Origin: Chaunax sp. Z400
Taxonomy: Eukaryota > Chordata > Actinopteri > Lophiiformes > Chaunacidae
DNA: 64,000 bases
NCBI GenBank assembly: GCA_037577475.1
Contig: CM075202.1
Coordinates: 4,011,501-4,075,500 of the forward strand
Direction: 5' to 3'
Numbering within the stretch: the stretch's first letter is position 1; every line of letters starts with the position of its first letter. Positions 25,716 to 36,049 of the stretch are shown here, in pieces. The notes under the pieces were generated by a model that had not been told where the DNA came from, ran no database searches, and saw only the letters and a list, made by a program, of their open reading frames with translations. The position numbers and the translations under genes were made by a program.

Positions 25716-26763
25716 TATACAATTTTTTTTTAAATATATATTTCCCTTCACTTCTGAGCAGTAAAAATGAGTAGATAACATGTTGGAGTAGAATGTATTG
25801 TGTTTAGACCCTGTCCAGTTCATTAAGATAAAATAAAGTCACATCCTTGACATGCACACTAAAGTGAACCTCCTGATTTTGAGTTATGTTTTTTCCCCCA
25901 CTTCTGTTTTAGTAATGTAATATTTCAAACCTTTAAACATTTATAGCCTGGAACAAAGATTTAATCTCCGCTGGAGGATCCTGATCCATCAGCGAGGGCC
26001 CACCGACCTTACATGCTAAGCCTTGGACACCCAGGTGGAGGTGCCCTGCTGTATTTAATCTTCACAAGAGGTGTTAAGATTGCTGTTTCCCTTGGACATT
26101 TATTACAATGAATTATTAGTTCTATATTGTTATAAAATATAGATTTTTTAGATCCCTAATGCTTCTTTACCGAGTTCAGTGAGCCCCCAGAACCAACAGT
26201 GACACCTTTGGAAGTTAAACATGCTTTCTTTGCCCTTTCAGGAGAAGAAGAGGAGGAGGAGGTGAAAGAAGAAGTAGAAGAAGAAGAAGAAGAGAACTTC
26301 TGACCCAGCCCACCTAACTTCTCATCCTGAAAATATTTCCTCTGCAAATTCAGTTATTTTCTACATAAGTGAACAGAAAATAGTCACTTAAAAAAAAACC
26401 TATGAATGATGCAGTAGATGTGTCCAAACTTTTCACTGCTGCTGTAAATCTACATATTGATAAACACAATAATAAAAAACACCTGAATCATTTCTGTCTT
26501 TCCTCCTCATAACTGTTCACACAACATGAAAGGCAAAGAGACACAATGGGAGTGAAACAGGATCAGATTGCTAATAAAATATTTTAATTGGGACTGACAA
26601 GGGTGAACATGATAAAGAATTATCCAATTTATGTCTACAATGAGAATGATGAGTGAAGTGTCACCATCACCAATAACAGTGATGGATAAAAGTAAAGAAA
26701 TGAAGTCCTAAACTTTTATACGGCTGGATTATGGTGTTACCTTGGCAGCAGAAACTGCCTCTA
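25716..26763. other. Intergenic, no gene seen
   Basis: A purine-rich GAA/GAG tract lies at about 26242-26294 and gives spurious Ser- or Glu-rich frames. No exon was recognised. Confidence 0.5.
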
Positions 26764-26898
26764 CTGTCCTCCAGCCTCTGCATGACCCTCATCTCTCTCC
26801 CAGCAGGCCTGCTGAAGTTGATCCTTGACCTTCATCACTTGCCTCCTGGAGGCCTGCTGTTCCTCCTCAGTCTCCTGCTGCAGTTCTGCTGCTTCAGA
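26764..26898 (-). pseudogene. Coiled-coil-like coding relic, unidentified
   Basis: On the minus strand about 45 codons read as a Gln/Glu/Arg-rich helix: SSEAAELQQETEEEQQASRR, then QVMKVKDQLQQACWERDEG and a stop at 26761. Charge spacing and composition look like a real coiled-coil protein, unlike the rest of this region. If one base is skipped after WERDE, the frame continues as VMQRLEDSRGSF, which suggests a frameshifted fragment. There is no clear donor site or neighbouring exon. It may be a relic of a retrocopied gene or a chance purine-rich frame. The parent gene is not identified. Confidence 0.3.
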
Positions 26899-27049
26899 TG
26901 AGATACACCAAGAATTGAGGTGCAGGAAGGCAGAGAGGGGCAGGGGTCCTGGGTGCAGGTTAAACATGGGTGAGGCCAGACATCTATCTGTCCATGATTA
27001 CTTTTCACACTTCCTGGTAGATATAAAAGTGGGTCATCGAGCCAGTTTC

Positions 27050-27205
27050 CTCTTGGTGTCGATCCCAAGTCAGGATAAATGGGGAGAGTTGCATCTGGAA
27101 AGGCATCCGGCCTAAAACCTGCAGTAGTTCAACAACATGGAGAGAAAAATCTACTGTGGTGACCTCTAATTGGGAACATCTGAAAAAGTAGAAGAAGAAT
27201 ACCAT
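27050..27205 (+). mobile_element. LINE-type (Rex/RTE-like) 3' tail
   Basis: The blocks are GGTGTCGATCCCAAGTCAGG, ATAAATGGGGAGAGTTGCAT, GGAAAGGCATCCGGCCTAAA, TCTACTGTGGTGACCTCTAA and TGAAAAAGTAGAAGAAGAA. I recognise this as a frequent fish retroelement 3' end with a GAA-type tail. The clade assignment is uncertain. Confidence 0.55.
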
Positions 27206-27269
27206 GAACAACAAAATTCATCAATATTTTTTTTATATTAATTCATAATAATTTCCAGTATGTATATAT

Positions 27270-27345
27270 TTCCATCATGTTTCATGAAAATCCATCAAGT
27301 GGCTTTTGTGTAATCCTGCTAAGAGACAAACAAGCAAATAGAAGT
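27270..27345 (-). repeat. Family B repeat fragment, inverted
   Basis: CATGTTTCATGAAAATCCAT, then GTGGCTTTTGTGTAATCCTG and CTAAGAGACAAACAAGC. This is the complement of the family B 5' region. Confidence 0.6.
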
Positions 27346-28494
27346 CGGCGAAACTGAATAAAAAAGTAGTGATTTGACCTGGTTTGTGTTTCCATGGATG
27401 TCTTGGAATGTAGCTCAATGTAAAATGAATGAAAATGGAAAATATGGCGCATCAGAAAACAAGGGTTCAAAGGTTTGTATGGCAGTCTTTCTAACGTCTT
27501 GGCCTGAAGATGGTGCTAAAGGAGACGTCATTGAGGTAAGCCACTAATGAGATTTTGGGTTGTCTCATCTCAGAAGAATCACAATCTCAGTGGTTGAACC
27601 AAATCTATGAGGAAATTAGACTCATGAAAAGGGTAACATATTTCCTATTGGCCACAAAAACATGTTTTTGAAGTATGAGAATCAAAAATATCTCAAATGA
27701 AACTTCCCTCGAAAAGTTTGAATGTATCCAGATTGTCACCTACAGTAACGTGAGACAGACCCATGTTTGAGTCTCTGGTGTCAGTCAATCAAGGATTAAT
27801 ACTTTGAGTATCAACCCACCTTCCTCTAGTGCTGATTCTCATATGACTCATATGAATTAACCACATGGCTAACTTAACTTCAAATTAGGCTTTTTTTTCT
27901 TGCTCTTTTAATTTATAGTCTTTGTCTTTTAAAATTGATCATCATCTTCATGGAAAGTGGAATACATGTTCTAATTCTAAGCAATGTGAGGCCTAAGACA
28001 TCCAAAATACTCTATGTGGTCTTTGACCCCCCCCTGCTGTTGGTGCACCATTCTTGTCATGCTGCCTTTAAGGACCCCTTTCAAGCTTGGGGGGGGGGGG
28101 GGGGGGGGGGGTTTCTGCAGAAATAAACACAACTTATTATTCAAGTGAATTAGGTTGGAATTAATGGGCAAAATAAACCATCTAACATCTGCTGCTGCAG
28201 TATGATGAGATAAGTATGACGATATAATTCTGTTTTCCATATCAGTAATAAAGATTACTGGAGCAACAGGTTTAGACTAAGATGGATTTATGCAGATTTA
28301 TGTGGTTGTGTTCCAGGAAAAGATCTATGTAGAGTCTTAGACTTTAACCAGACAAAGTAAATGTGACCACTGACTCATTATAATTACATTTTCTGCATTT
28401 TAGCAGTAAATTATGGGCTAACAAACAAACAGAGGAACAAACACCCATGAAAGACTGACATAAAATTAAAATACAAAATAATTCCATAAACTAA
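27346..28494. other. Intergenic, no gene seen
   Basis: Apart from the 23-base G run (28089-28111) and a C8 run near 28027, this is unremarkable AT-rich sequence. Confidence 0.5.
28089..28111. repeat. Homopolymer G23
   Basis: Twenty-three consecutive Gs. It is a G-quadruplex-capable tract and prone to sequencing and assembly length errors. Confidence 0.95.
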
Positions 28495-28915
28495 AGAGCA
28501 GTCAGTGAAGCGCATCCCTCCAACAAGGCCCAACAGTACATTTTAATCAAGTTTTATCTTAATCCAAATTCCAATCATTATGCAAACCTCTTAAAGATAT
28601 CCAAATGATAAGTGGCTGAGCGTAGCCGCTGTGTATTGAGTCTGTTCCTAAAATATCAGCCATGGAACAAAATGAATGGATGCAGAATAGAGCATATTTT
28701 ACAATAAGGAAATAAAGTTTTAATTTTAAAGAAAGTGGAAAAAGGTCCTGCATCTGCCACTTTATCTGGATCCACTTCAAATTTTAACAGATTTTTCCCT
28801 GTCATATAACCAACCCTCCCACCTAGTTTCATGAAAATTGGTTAAGTGGTTTTTGTGTAATCCTGTTAAAAGTCAAACACACATCAACAAGCAAACAAAC
28901 AGACGTCAGAAGAAG
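28495..28915 (-). repeat. Family B repeat, near full length, inverted
   Basis: It begins AGAGCAGTCAGTGAAGCGCA, then CCTCCAACAAGGCCCAACAG. Further in are ATCTGCCACTTTATCTGGAT and CCTCCCACCTAGTTTCATGA. It ends with GTGGTTTTTGTGTAATCCTG and AAACAAACAGACGTC. The block order is shared with the copy at 44895-45300 in hlx intron 3. Confidence 0.65.
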
Positions 28916-29111
28916 GATTGCAAAACTGCATCAAAAAGTGTTGACAGTCTATGTAACCTTATTTAAAGTTGATATAACATCAGAATGAATGAGTTTCTGT
29001 AAGATTTCTTTTTGTCTGGACATGACCTGAAGTGGCTGCCTGATGGGATTACCTGAAAAGAGTGGAGAACAGGGTGTGAAGGGTTTGCCTTTTCTTTCTA
29101 CTGTGACTGTA

Positions 29112-29392
29112 GAGCAAGGGGCTGGAGCCCATCCCAGGTGACACTGTGCCAAAGGCAATGTGCACCTGGACAAGTTGCCAGTTCATCACAGGGCCGACAC
29201 ATAGAGAGACAACCATTCACAGTCAGTCCTATGGGCAATGTAGAGTCAATAATTCACCTTTATTGGCAGTTTTTGGACTGTGGGAGGAAGACATGAGGAG
29301 AACAAGCAAACTCCACACAGAAAGGCCTCGAGTCTGGATTTGAACCCAGAACCCTCTGACTATGAGGCGACCACTGCAGCACCGCGCCGCTC
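29112..29392 (-). repeat. Family A SINE-like copy, inverted
   Basis: GGGGCTGGAGCCCATCCCAG, CAGTTCATCACAGGGCCGAC and GGACTGTGGGAGGAAG precede the box-B-like complement GGATTTGAACCCAGAACC and a final ACCACTGCAGCACCGCGCCG. It is nearly complete apart from the GGATGG tail. Confidence 0.75.
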
Positions 29393-30000
29393 CTTGTTGC
29401 ATGAAATGTGATAGGGAGGATGCTCTATTTTACAGAATGTATACTTTGTTTGTGGAAAGTAGTTATTAAAGTTATATCAATTTTAAAGTATTAATTTCAT
29501 CTTCCTTCCTCTAAATAAATGTATCATGTCTCTCTTTTCATTTTTTCAAACTTTTTATTTAACTTTTATGTAACTTTTGATTGTCCATATACTGTAGCAA
29601 ATATAACAATTACAACAGTAGGAAACAGAATACTACAATAAAAAAAATTACAAAGCACAATAAACAGAAGTCCAATTGTACAAAAGTTTGACAAGTTTGA
29701 CAATCTAAATGAAAGCCTTAAAATCTAGTACAAGCACAATTTCCTTTTTTTTGGTCTTTTTTTTAATTAAGTGTATTGTTTGAGTTAATTACAAAAGGCA
29801 ATAATACGTGGTTCCTTACCTGAATATTTTTAAATTTATGGATGGGAAATTTAACAATTTCAATAATAATAATATTAACTAGGTAGCCTACCTTAGATTG
29901 TTTTAGATATCAATCACAGAACCCACGATTTTCAATCATTTGTTATCTCTCCTTTCAGTTTCACCTATTGTTTGATTGATCATGTTAATTCCGACAGGAC
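29393..30000. other. Intergenic, AT-rich, no gene seen
   Basis: A/T-rich sequence with many A-runs (about 29520-29770). It may be decayed retroelement 3' end. No exon was recognised. Confidence 0.5.
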
Positions 30001-30144
30001 GGGAAGGCAGCATTGGTTTCGGTCGACTCAGCTGACTGAGCTGTCATGTGATGTTTAAGGCGGAGAGAAGGAGTCTGTAAATAAGAGTGTCTGGGTCTGT
30101 GGTGGTCGTCTGTTCTTGGTCTGCATCCCCTCCACACTTACAGT
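30001..30144 (+). promoter_or_regulatory. slc35f6: slc35f6 proximal upstream region / 5' UTR
   Basis: GC content rises just before the start codon. A TCATGTGA E-box (M-box-like, the type bound by MITF/TFE factors) lies at 30044-30051. Interlaced short inverted repeats (CTCAG-ctga-CTGAG, 30027-30040) precede it. There is no TATA box. The transcription start cannot be fixed from sequence. Confidence 0.45.
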
Positions 30145-30221
30145 ATGACTTGGACGAAATACCAGCTGTTCCTGGCGGGACTTATGCTCATAACTGGCTC
30201 CATCAACACATTAGCGGCAAA
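30145..30221 (+). CDS. slc35f6: slc35f6 exon 1
   Basis: ATG at 30145 encodes residues 1-25 plus two bases of Lys26 (AA|G). The donor GTGAGT is at 30222. It carries the first membrane helix. Confidence 0.93.
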
Positions 30222-30984
30222 GTGAGTAACCCAGATTTAATGACCTTTTGTTTTTCTGCTTGTATTTTCTGTGTATGAGATTCACTGTGTGCTAAAAGAA
30301 ATATGGGTCAGCTAAAGTTTTGCTTATTACCTAAATATTTAGTTAATTTATCGAGCTACGATAACACGTTTAAAATAAGTTTTTATTTAAATTATTGACA
30401 TGTAACTACTAGTGCACGTCTAGTTAAAGCTACTGCATCTACTAGCTAGTAGCGTTAGCCAGCTGAATAACAAGCTAGTGGTTGTTAGCTTGTTAGCTTT
30501 CCAAGCGGCTAGCAGCCTTATCCAGCTGGTATGTGTGATGAAAAGCTACTTTCCCAGCTTATCACGAGGCTAATTTGATCACATTTCAATGCTATTTACA
30601 AGATAAGACTGCTGCCAGGAAATAACTTTCGAAGGGAAAGAATCTTTAAACAGGTTTATCTCAAGTACAATGTTTAAATTATCCACAATAAACTGACTCA
30701 TGAACTGTGTAAATGCTAACAGGGTATCTTATCTAGGAAATTTGTATTGATGGGACTTTCTGTCAGAGGTTAAGTAATGGTCTGCTTTAGCCTTACTTGT
30801 AGGCTTAAAAGCAAAGGCATTGGCTGGCATGAACAATTAATCAATATATTTAAGGCTGCTTATCGTGTTGCCTTCAAAACATCAGAAAATAGGGAATAAT
30901 TCCCATTACATCCTCAGAGGACACTAAGGGACATCCTCATAAGGCTTGTTTTGTCCAAAATCCAAAGATATTCAATGAACATTA

Positions 30985-31021
<37 letters not shown>

Positions 31022-32702
31022 AACTACTTTGGTCTTCTTTGATCTGAAAAGTTACCTTAAAATGCCTTTAAATTGCTTGTTTTGTCCAATAAATAGTCTA
31101 AAATCAAAAGATTTTATAAAACTATAAAGATCTTCACATTGGAGAAGCTGGAACCAGATAATATTTGATATTTGATTTTCTTTTCTTAATAATTGTTTCA
31201 GCACACTTCTATGTGCTGTAAGTGATCAATTATTGTCACAAGAGGAAGAGGTTTTAGAGTCAGCTTTTTTTTTTTTACTTCTCCAACAATCTGTGTTGTC
31301 AGCAGTCTGACACACTTCTCTATTTCGCTTTTTGTTAGCTAAGCATTGTGTAGCGCTGATATCTCTTGCCCCACAAGCTGTGTCATGTTGCTCACCGAAG
31401 AATACAGCAACTAACAGATAAAGTTTCACTGCAGCAATGCATCACAGGCTTAAAGCGCAACAGCTGGGATCAGTTACAGCAAGTAGGATGATGGTTTTGG
31501 TCCACTCAAAAAAAAAAAAGGTTAGGTTTGATTCAATCAACAGGCATAGCTTTCGTTTTCATCTTGTATTCATGAGCCCGTAAGGTAGAAAGTGCTGCGT
31601 CATCACCTTTAGTATGGCATTTCCTTGGCTTGCTTTTTTTAACACACTCACATGCTTGTCATGCTTCCCTGATGGTCTGATTAAATGTCAGTGCCTCCTG
31701 AAGTACCCATGAACTTCAAATATGCCTCATAAAATCAAATCACGTGGTTGTACCATATTTTACATGAGGCAGCACAGTGAGTCAGGTTCACCTTCAATGT
31801 GTTCAACAAGAGAAGCAAATACCCTCTTTGCCCCGTTTGCACACATTGAGAACATGAATCTAAAATATGAAGCAGGTCTAATGCATGACAAAACTCAGTT
31901 CTAGACCCACAAAGGTGATGAAATTACTGGAAAAAAATAGAGTTGATCTAAAGCCGAGTTGTGACATGTAGAGTTGCAATGTACAGTTATTTTTATTATC
32001 CAGTAATCCTCTGATTTATCCTCAATTAATAAGTTACTTGTTTTGTTAGTGCAATGTCAGAAAATAGTGGAAAATATTCCCACAGACCAAAGTGAAGCAA
32101 TCAAACCACATAATAGTCAAATTAACTTGCAAAACATGTTCATTTTACTATTATATCAAAAAAGGTAGAGAATCCTCACTATTGATGAGGGTTTAACGAT
32201 AAAAAAAAAAGTTACCAAAATAGTGATTGGATTATCAAAATAATTGCAGATTGATCGACTAATTGTTGCTGCTTTAGTTGTGTTGCAAACTGTCTCATTT
32301 TGGTGTTTATTATGTATATTGTTTGTTCAAAATGTCCATAATTAAATGCCAATAACATCTTATTGTCTGACAGGTGGGCTGACAAGTTATCTGCAAAGGG
32401 TTGCCATGATTCCAAGGAACGTCCATTCTCTCACCCGTTTGTACAGGTAAGGTATTAAACTGCTCGTGACATTATTGTGTAGCACTTGATGTATTGATCC
32501 TCAAATTATTTATTGGTAGTAACCAAAATGTGTCTGTAGCACAATGATTAGATATCATCAAGGACCAAAAACTGACTTCGTTCTGGTTTAAATGAAAAAT
32601 TTTGCATATTTTAGCTCCAACATTTTTTTTTCTTCAGTTTTCTACCCAAATCCAACCCATATCTGTTCTCTCATCTGCTGTTTAGTCAATCCTAACCTGT
32701 TT

Positions 32703-32744
<42 letters not shown>

Positions 32745-34756
32745 CATCTCTGTGTGTTTCTCCCACACCACCCGTCCAGGCGGTGGGGATGTTTCTGGGT
32801 GAGTTGAGCTGTCTTGCAGCCTTCTACATCTTAGTGTGCCATGACAGACGAAGCCCAGAGCCAAAGATGAACCCGGGCCAGAGCTTTAACCCCCTCCTCT
32901 TCTTCCCACCCGCCATGTGTGACATGGCGGCCACCTCCCTCATGTATGTTGGTAAGTGACCTTTTAACCTTTATCCGCTTCAGAAAATAAGGCAGGTAGT
33001 AAACCTCGCTCACAAGCTGCTTGTGTTGTTTTTGTGGTGTTTGATAGATACGAGAGTTTAAAAGCTCTTTTAAAAGGTCACATGTAACGACTTAAGTCCT
33101 GTTAGTACAGCCAGGCAGAACAGATTATCTTCTGTTTAAAGAATGCAAGAGATAAAAAGGCAGTTTTTCGTTGCCACATGCTTGCTCATGGCGGATTGTT
33201 GGGTCTCTCCATAATGAAGAGTTGGTCTAGACCTGCTCTTTTTGTAAAGTGCCTTGATATAACTTTTGTTGTGATTTGGCGCTATATAAATAAATTGAAT
33301 TGAATTGAATAAAGAGATGAAGATGCCTCTCAGCTTCACTGTGCAGTATGGTTTGTTTGAAGCGTATTAATGTAAAACATTGATTTCCATCTGTGTTTTC
33401 TAGCTCTCAATATGACCAGCGCCTCTAGTTTCCAGATGTTGCGTGGAGCCATCATCATCTTCACCGGTCTGCTCTCTGTGGCGTTTCTGGGGCGACGCCT
33501 GTTGGTCAGTCAGTGGATCGGCATCCTCGTCACCACCCTGGGCCTCGTAATTGTGGGCCTCGCCGACTTCTTCAACAAAAACAGCAGCGACAAGCACAGA
33601 CTCAGTGACGTCATCACAGGTGAGGTGGATTTTTATTATGGGCTCTAGTTTCTGCAGTATTTTCTCTGTATTCAGTCTGTGGGGTTGCAGGAAAACAGGA
33701 AGAAGTTCAAATGATCCAAATAAAATGAATTAAAATAGTCTCTCCGTTGTCCTGTAGGAGACCTCCTGATCATCATGGCTCAGATCATCGGTTCAGTGCA
33801 GATGGTCCTGGAGGAAAAGTTTGTCTACAAACATGATGTCCATCCTCTTCGGGCTGTTGGTACTGAAGGTACAGCAGTTGTTCGTCTGCAGTAACATTAG
33901 GCATTTAGTTTGTTTTCCTGCAAGAACAACAGAAGGAAAATCTTGAAATTCTACCTGTATTGGCGTTGGACTTCTGAGGTTGGATTTGTAGCCTCTCAAC
34001 CCACAAACACACAGATATATCAATGTTAAAAGAAGTTTTTAAGTAGGAAGGCAAAGGTTAAATATCGAACAGAAACATAGTTTATCATTGTTTTCCAACA
34101 GATACAGATATTTTATCTTAACGTCTATAATCTAGTAGTGTCTTTTCAGATACTAATAAAATGAATGAATTAATATCTTCTATGATTATCAGAGTCTAAA
34201 ACATTTATTATAGCTGTTAACATGATTGTTAGCCATGGGTCATATTAAATTGTGTTCTCCATTTCCAGGTTTTTTCGGGTTCGTCGTTCTGTCTCTGCTC
34301 CTCATCCCGTTGTATTTCATCCACGTCGGCGACTTTAGTAACAACCCTCGCCACGTCCTGGAGGATGCACTGGATGCCTTCTGTCAGATGGGCAACCAGC
34401 CTCTCATCTTGCTGGCTCTACTGGGCACCGTCACCAGCATCGCCTTCTTCAACTTCGCCGGGATCAGCGTCACTAAAGAGATCAGCGCCACCACCCGCAT
34501 GGTGCTGGACAGCCTGCGTACGCTGGTCATCTGGGTGGTGAGCCTGGCGCTGGGTTGGGAGCATTTTCAAGGCCTGCAGGTGCTGGGCTTCCTCGTCCTG
34601 CTGGCAGGCACGGCGCTCTACAATGGACTGCACCGCCCCCTGCTGGCCAGAATACCATGCTGCGCTGCAATGGTTAACGAAGAGGAGGAGCACAGCCCAG
34701 AGGAAAGAGAGAGACTGCTGGGTGACGGCAGGGTGCAGGCCGCTGACGAGAGCTAA
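30145..34756 (+). CDS. slc35f6: SLC35F6, EamA/DMT-type transporter-like membrane protein (complete, six exons)
   Basis: The exons are 30145-30221, 32374-32446, 32780-32951, 33404-33619, 33758-33868 and 34269-34756. They join in frame with GT-AG introns to 378 codons plus stop; human SLC35F6 is 371. The N-terminus MTWTKYQLFLAGLMLITGSI is the first membrane helix and matches human MAWTKYQLFLAGLMLVTGSI, which fixes the start. Diagnostic stretches are NMTSASSFQMLRGA, EEKFVYKHDVHPLRAVGTEG, FFNFAGISVTKEISATTRMV and GTALYNGLHRPLL. About ten membrane segments are expected. The cytosolic tail keeps a [DE]xxxL[LI] dileucine sorting motif, ERERLL, at residues 362-367, which agrees with the reported lysosomal location. 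The family is nucleotide-sugar-transporter related, but the substrate is not established. The human product is also described as an ANT2-binding protein. Confidence 0.96.
30222..32373 (+). other. slc35f6: slc35f6 intron 1
   Basis: Phase 2 intron of 2152 bp, GTGAGT...CTGACAG. It holds GCTAGC/GTTAGC-rich sequence at about 30440-30510 and a (TA)n run at about 30988-31018. No other gene was seen inside. Confidence 0.85.
32374..32446 (+). CDS. slc35f6: slc35f6 exon 2
   Basis: The acceptor is CTGACAG and the donor GTAAGG. It completes Lys26 and encodes WADKLSAKGC and HPFVQ to residue 50. The exon ends in phase 0. Confidence 0.92.
32706..32741. repeat. (CT)n microsatellite in slc35f6 intron 2
   Basis: A pure CT run of 36 bases, 38 bases before the exon 3 acceptor. 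It may act as an extended polypyrimidine tract. Confidence 0.95.
32780..32951 (+). CDS. slc35f6: slc35f6 exon 3
   Basis: The acceptor is CCGTCCAG and the donor GTAAGT at 32952. It encodes AVGMFLGELSCLAAFYILVC, a short polar loop, and FFPPAMCDMAATSLMYV. It ends in phase 1. Confidence 0.93.
33180..33312 (+). mobile_element. L2-type LINE/SINE 3' end in slc35f6 intron 3
   Basis: TTGGTCTAGACCTGCTCTTT, TTGTAAAGTGCCTTGATATA and GGCGCTATATAAATAAATTG are followed by a short (AATTG)n tail. I recognise this as a very common fish LINE-type 3' terminus. Confidence 0.65.
33404..33619 (+). CDS. slc35f6: slc35f6 exon 4
   Basis: The acceptor is GTTTTCTAG and the donor GTGAGG at 33620. It encodes LNMTSASSFQMLRGAIIIFT, the next helices, and the DFFNKNSSDKHRLSDVIT loop. 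Phase 1 at both ends. Confidence 0.94.
33758..33868 (+). CDS. slc35f6: slc35f6 exon 5
   Basis: The acceptor is CCTGTAG and the donor GTACAG at 33869. It encodes DLLIIMAQIIGSVQMVLEEK, then FVYKHDVHPLRAVGTE. Phase 1 at both ends. Confidence 0.92.
34269..34756 (+). CDS. slc35f6: slc35f6 exon 6 (last coding)
   Basis: The acceptor is CATTTCCAG. It encodes residues 217-378, with four predicted helices and the tail containing ERERLL. The stop TAA is at 34754-34756. Confidence 0.95.
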
Positions 34757-36049
34757 AACCTGCTAACAGATGGTGTCCCAGTCACTGGACTGTCTGTCAG
34801 TGACACTGTTCATGTATGCTGTCTCTTTTTAAATATTCTTATTTCAGATTTGAACTGACCTCACACATCAGTGACAGACATGTGTTACGTTCTGTTAAAG
34901 GACTGGTTTGACATTTGGCTAAATGTACAGGCACAATCTAATCTTTGTGTAAGAAGTAAGTAATTCTTAAATTGTTAAACTATTCCTTAAAAGAAAAAGC
35001 TGGAAGGTGGGGGGGGATAAGATTTTATATTCCTGTTTGTTTTTAATGGATTATGTTGGGATAGTTTAGTTGTTTCCCTCTGAGAAAAAAAAACCCCTGA
35101 CCCTTTTAATTTTTTTTTTTAATGATCAGAGGAGAATCACTAAAAAGCACAAGTTTATGAAAATTACTGTCATGCAAAATGAAAAATAATTAAGGCTTAC
35201 ATTTAAAAAAAAAAAAAGTTTTTATGCAGATTTTCTTAAATAGATGGATCTTTGTCACATTTTCTCCTCAAAAACTAATGGACAGAATTCAATGAAATTC
35301 CACACGTTGAAATTCCGTACATTTTTACGCACATTTGAACTGAGGTGATTTTTTAATGTCATTCTGCTATGGTGGAGGTTGTGGTCTTTCCACATCAGAG
35401 GTGTTTTTTGTTAATAATACTGGTGAAATGGTCGAGGGTTCAAAGTTCATCATCTGTTTTATGAATGTGATTTTACTTTGTGGAGTATGATTGTGCCAAA
35501 CTGTTTTTAATGTATTCCGACAACACTTATTCCAGTAGTTTAACATGTCTAATCAAACTGCAGTATGTCAGTATAGCTGATTGCAGAATCTCATGAATGC
35601 TGAAAAGCAGTTTTAGAAGAGTTTATCTGTAAATTTGCTCTCTGATTCTTGCACAGATGGCTGCGTATGAAAGAAACGGCGCTCCGGCACCAAGTGATTT
35701 GCACTCTTTGTTGTATTGTTCTCTGTTTACTAGTTTAGGGTTTTGGCTGTAACATACATGAAGAAAAAAGGGAACTGTCATTAAATCACACTTGTTGAAT
35801 GAATGGTGTAATGAAAGATTTACTCAGACCTGTGTTGACATGCAGAAAACTACATTTAATAGATGTGAGATTTTATACATAAAAGAAGATATTTGAAGGG
35901 GCAAATCATGAGCTCTCATAACTTGTGAAGGTAGTTTTTTATACTTTAATTGTTAGTTTTTTTTGTTTTACATTGTTTTAGATTCATTCAATTGATCCTA
36001 CAACACTAACAGTCCTACAAATGTCTGTTCCACTCAATACAACAATAAA
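34757..36049 (+). other. slc35f6: slc35f6 3' UTR (inferred)
   Basis: Non-coding and T/A-rich. ATTAAA at 35780-35785 and AATAAA at 36044-36049 are the plausible poly(A) signals; which is used cannot be told. A TTAA-type MITE (34895-34990) sits inside. Confidence 0.5.
34895..34990. mobile_element. Short TTAA-bounded MITE (piggyBac-type target site)
   Basis: It begins TTAAAGGACTGGTTTGACAT and ends GTTAAACTATTCCTTAA. The complement of the end, TTAAGGAATAGTTTAAC, matches the start imperfectly as a terminal inverted repeat. Both outer ends are TTAA. At 96 bp it is non-coding. Confidence 0.6.

Noticed and set aside
26156..26347. Ser-rich minus-strand frame
   Set aside because: It arises from a GAA/GAG simple repeat and has no conserved flanks.
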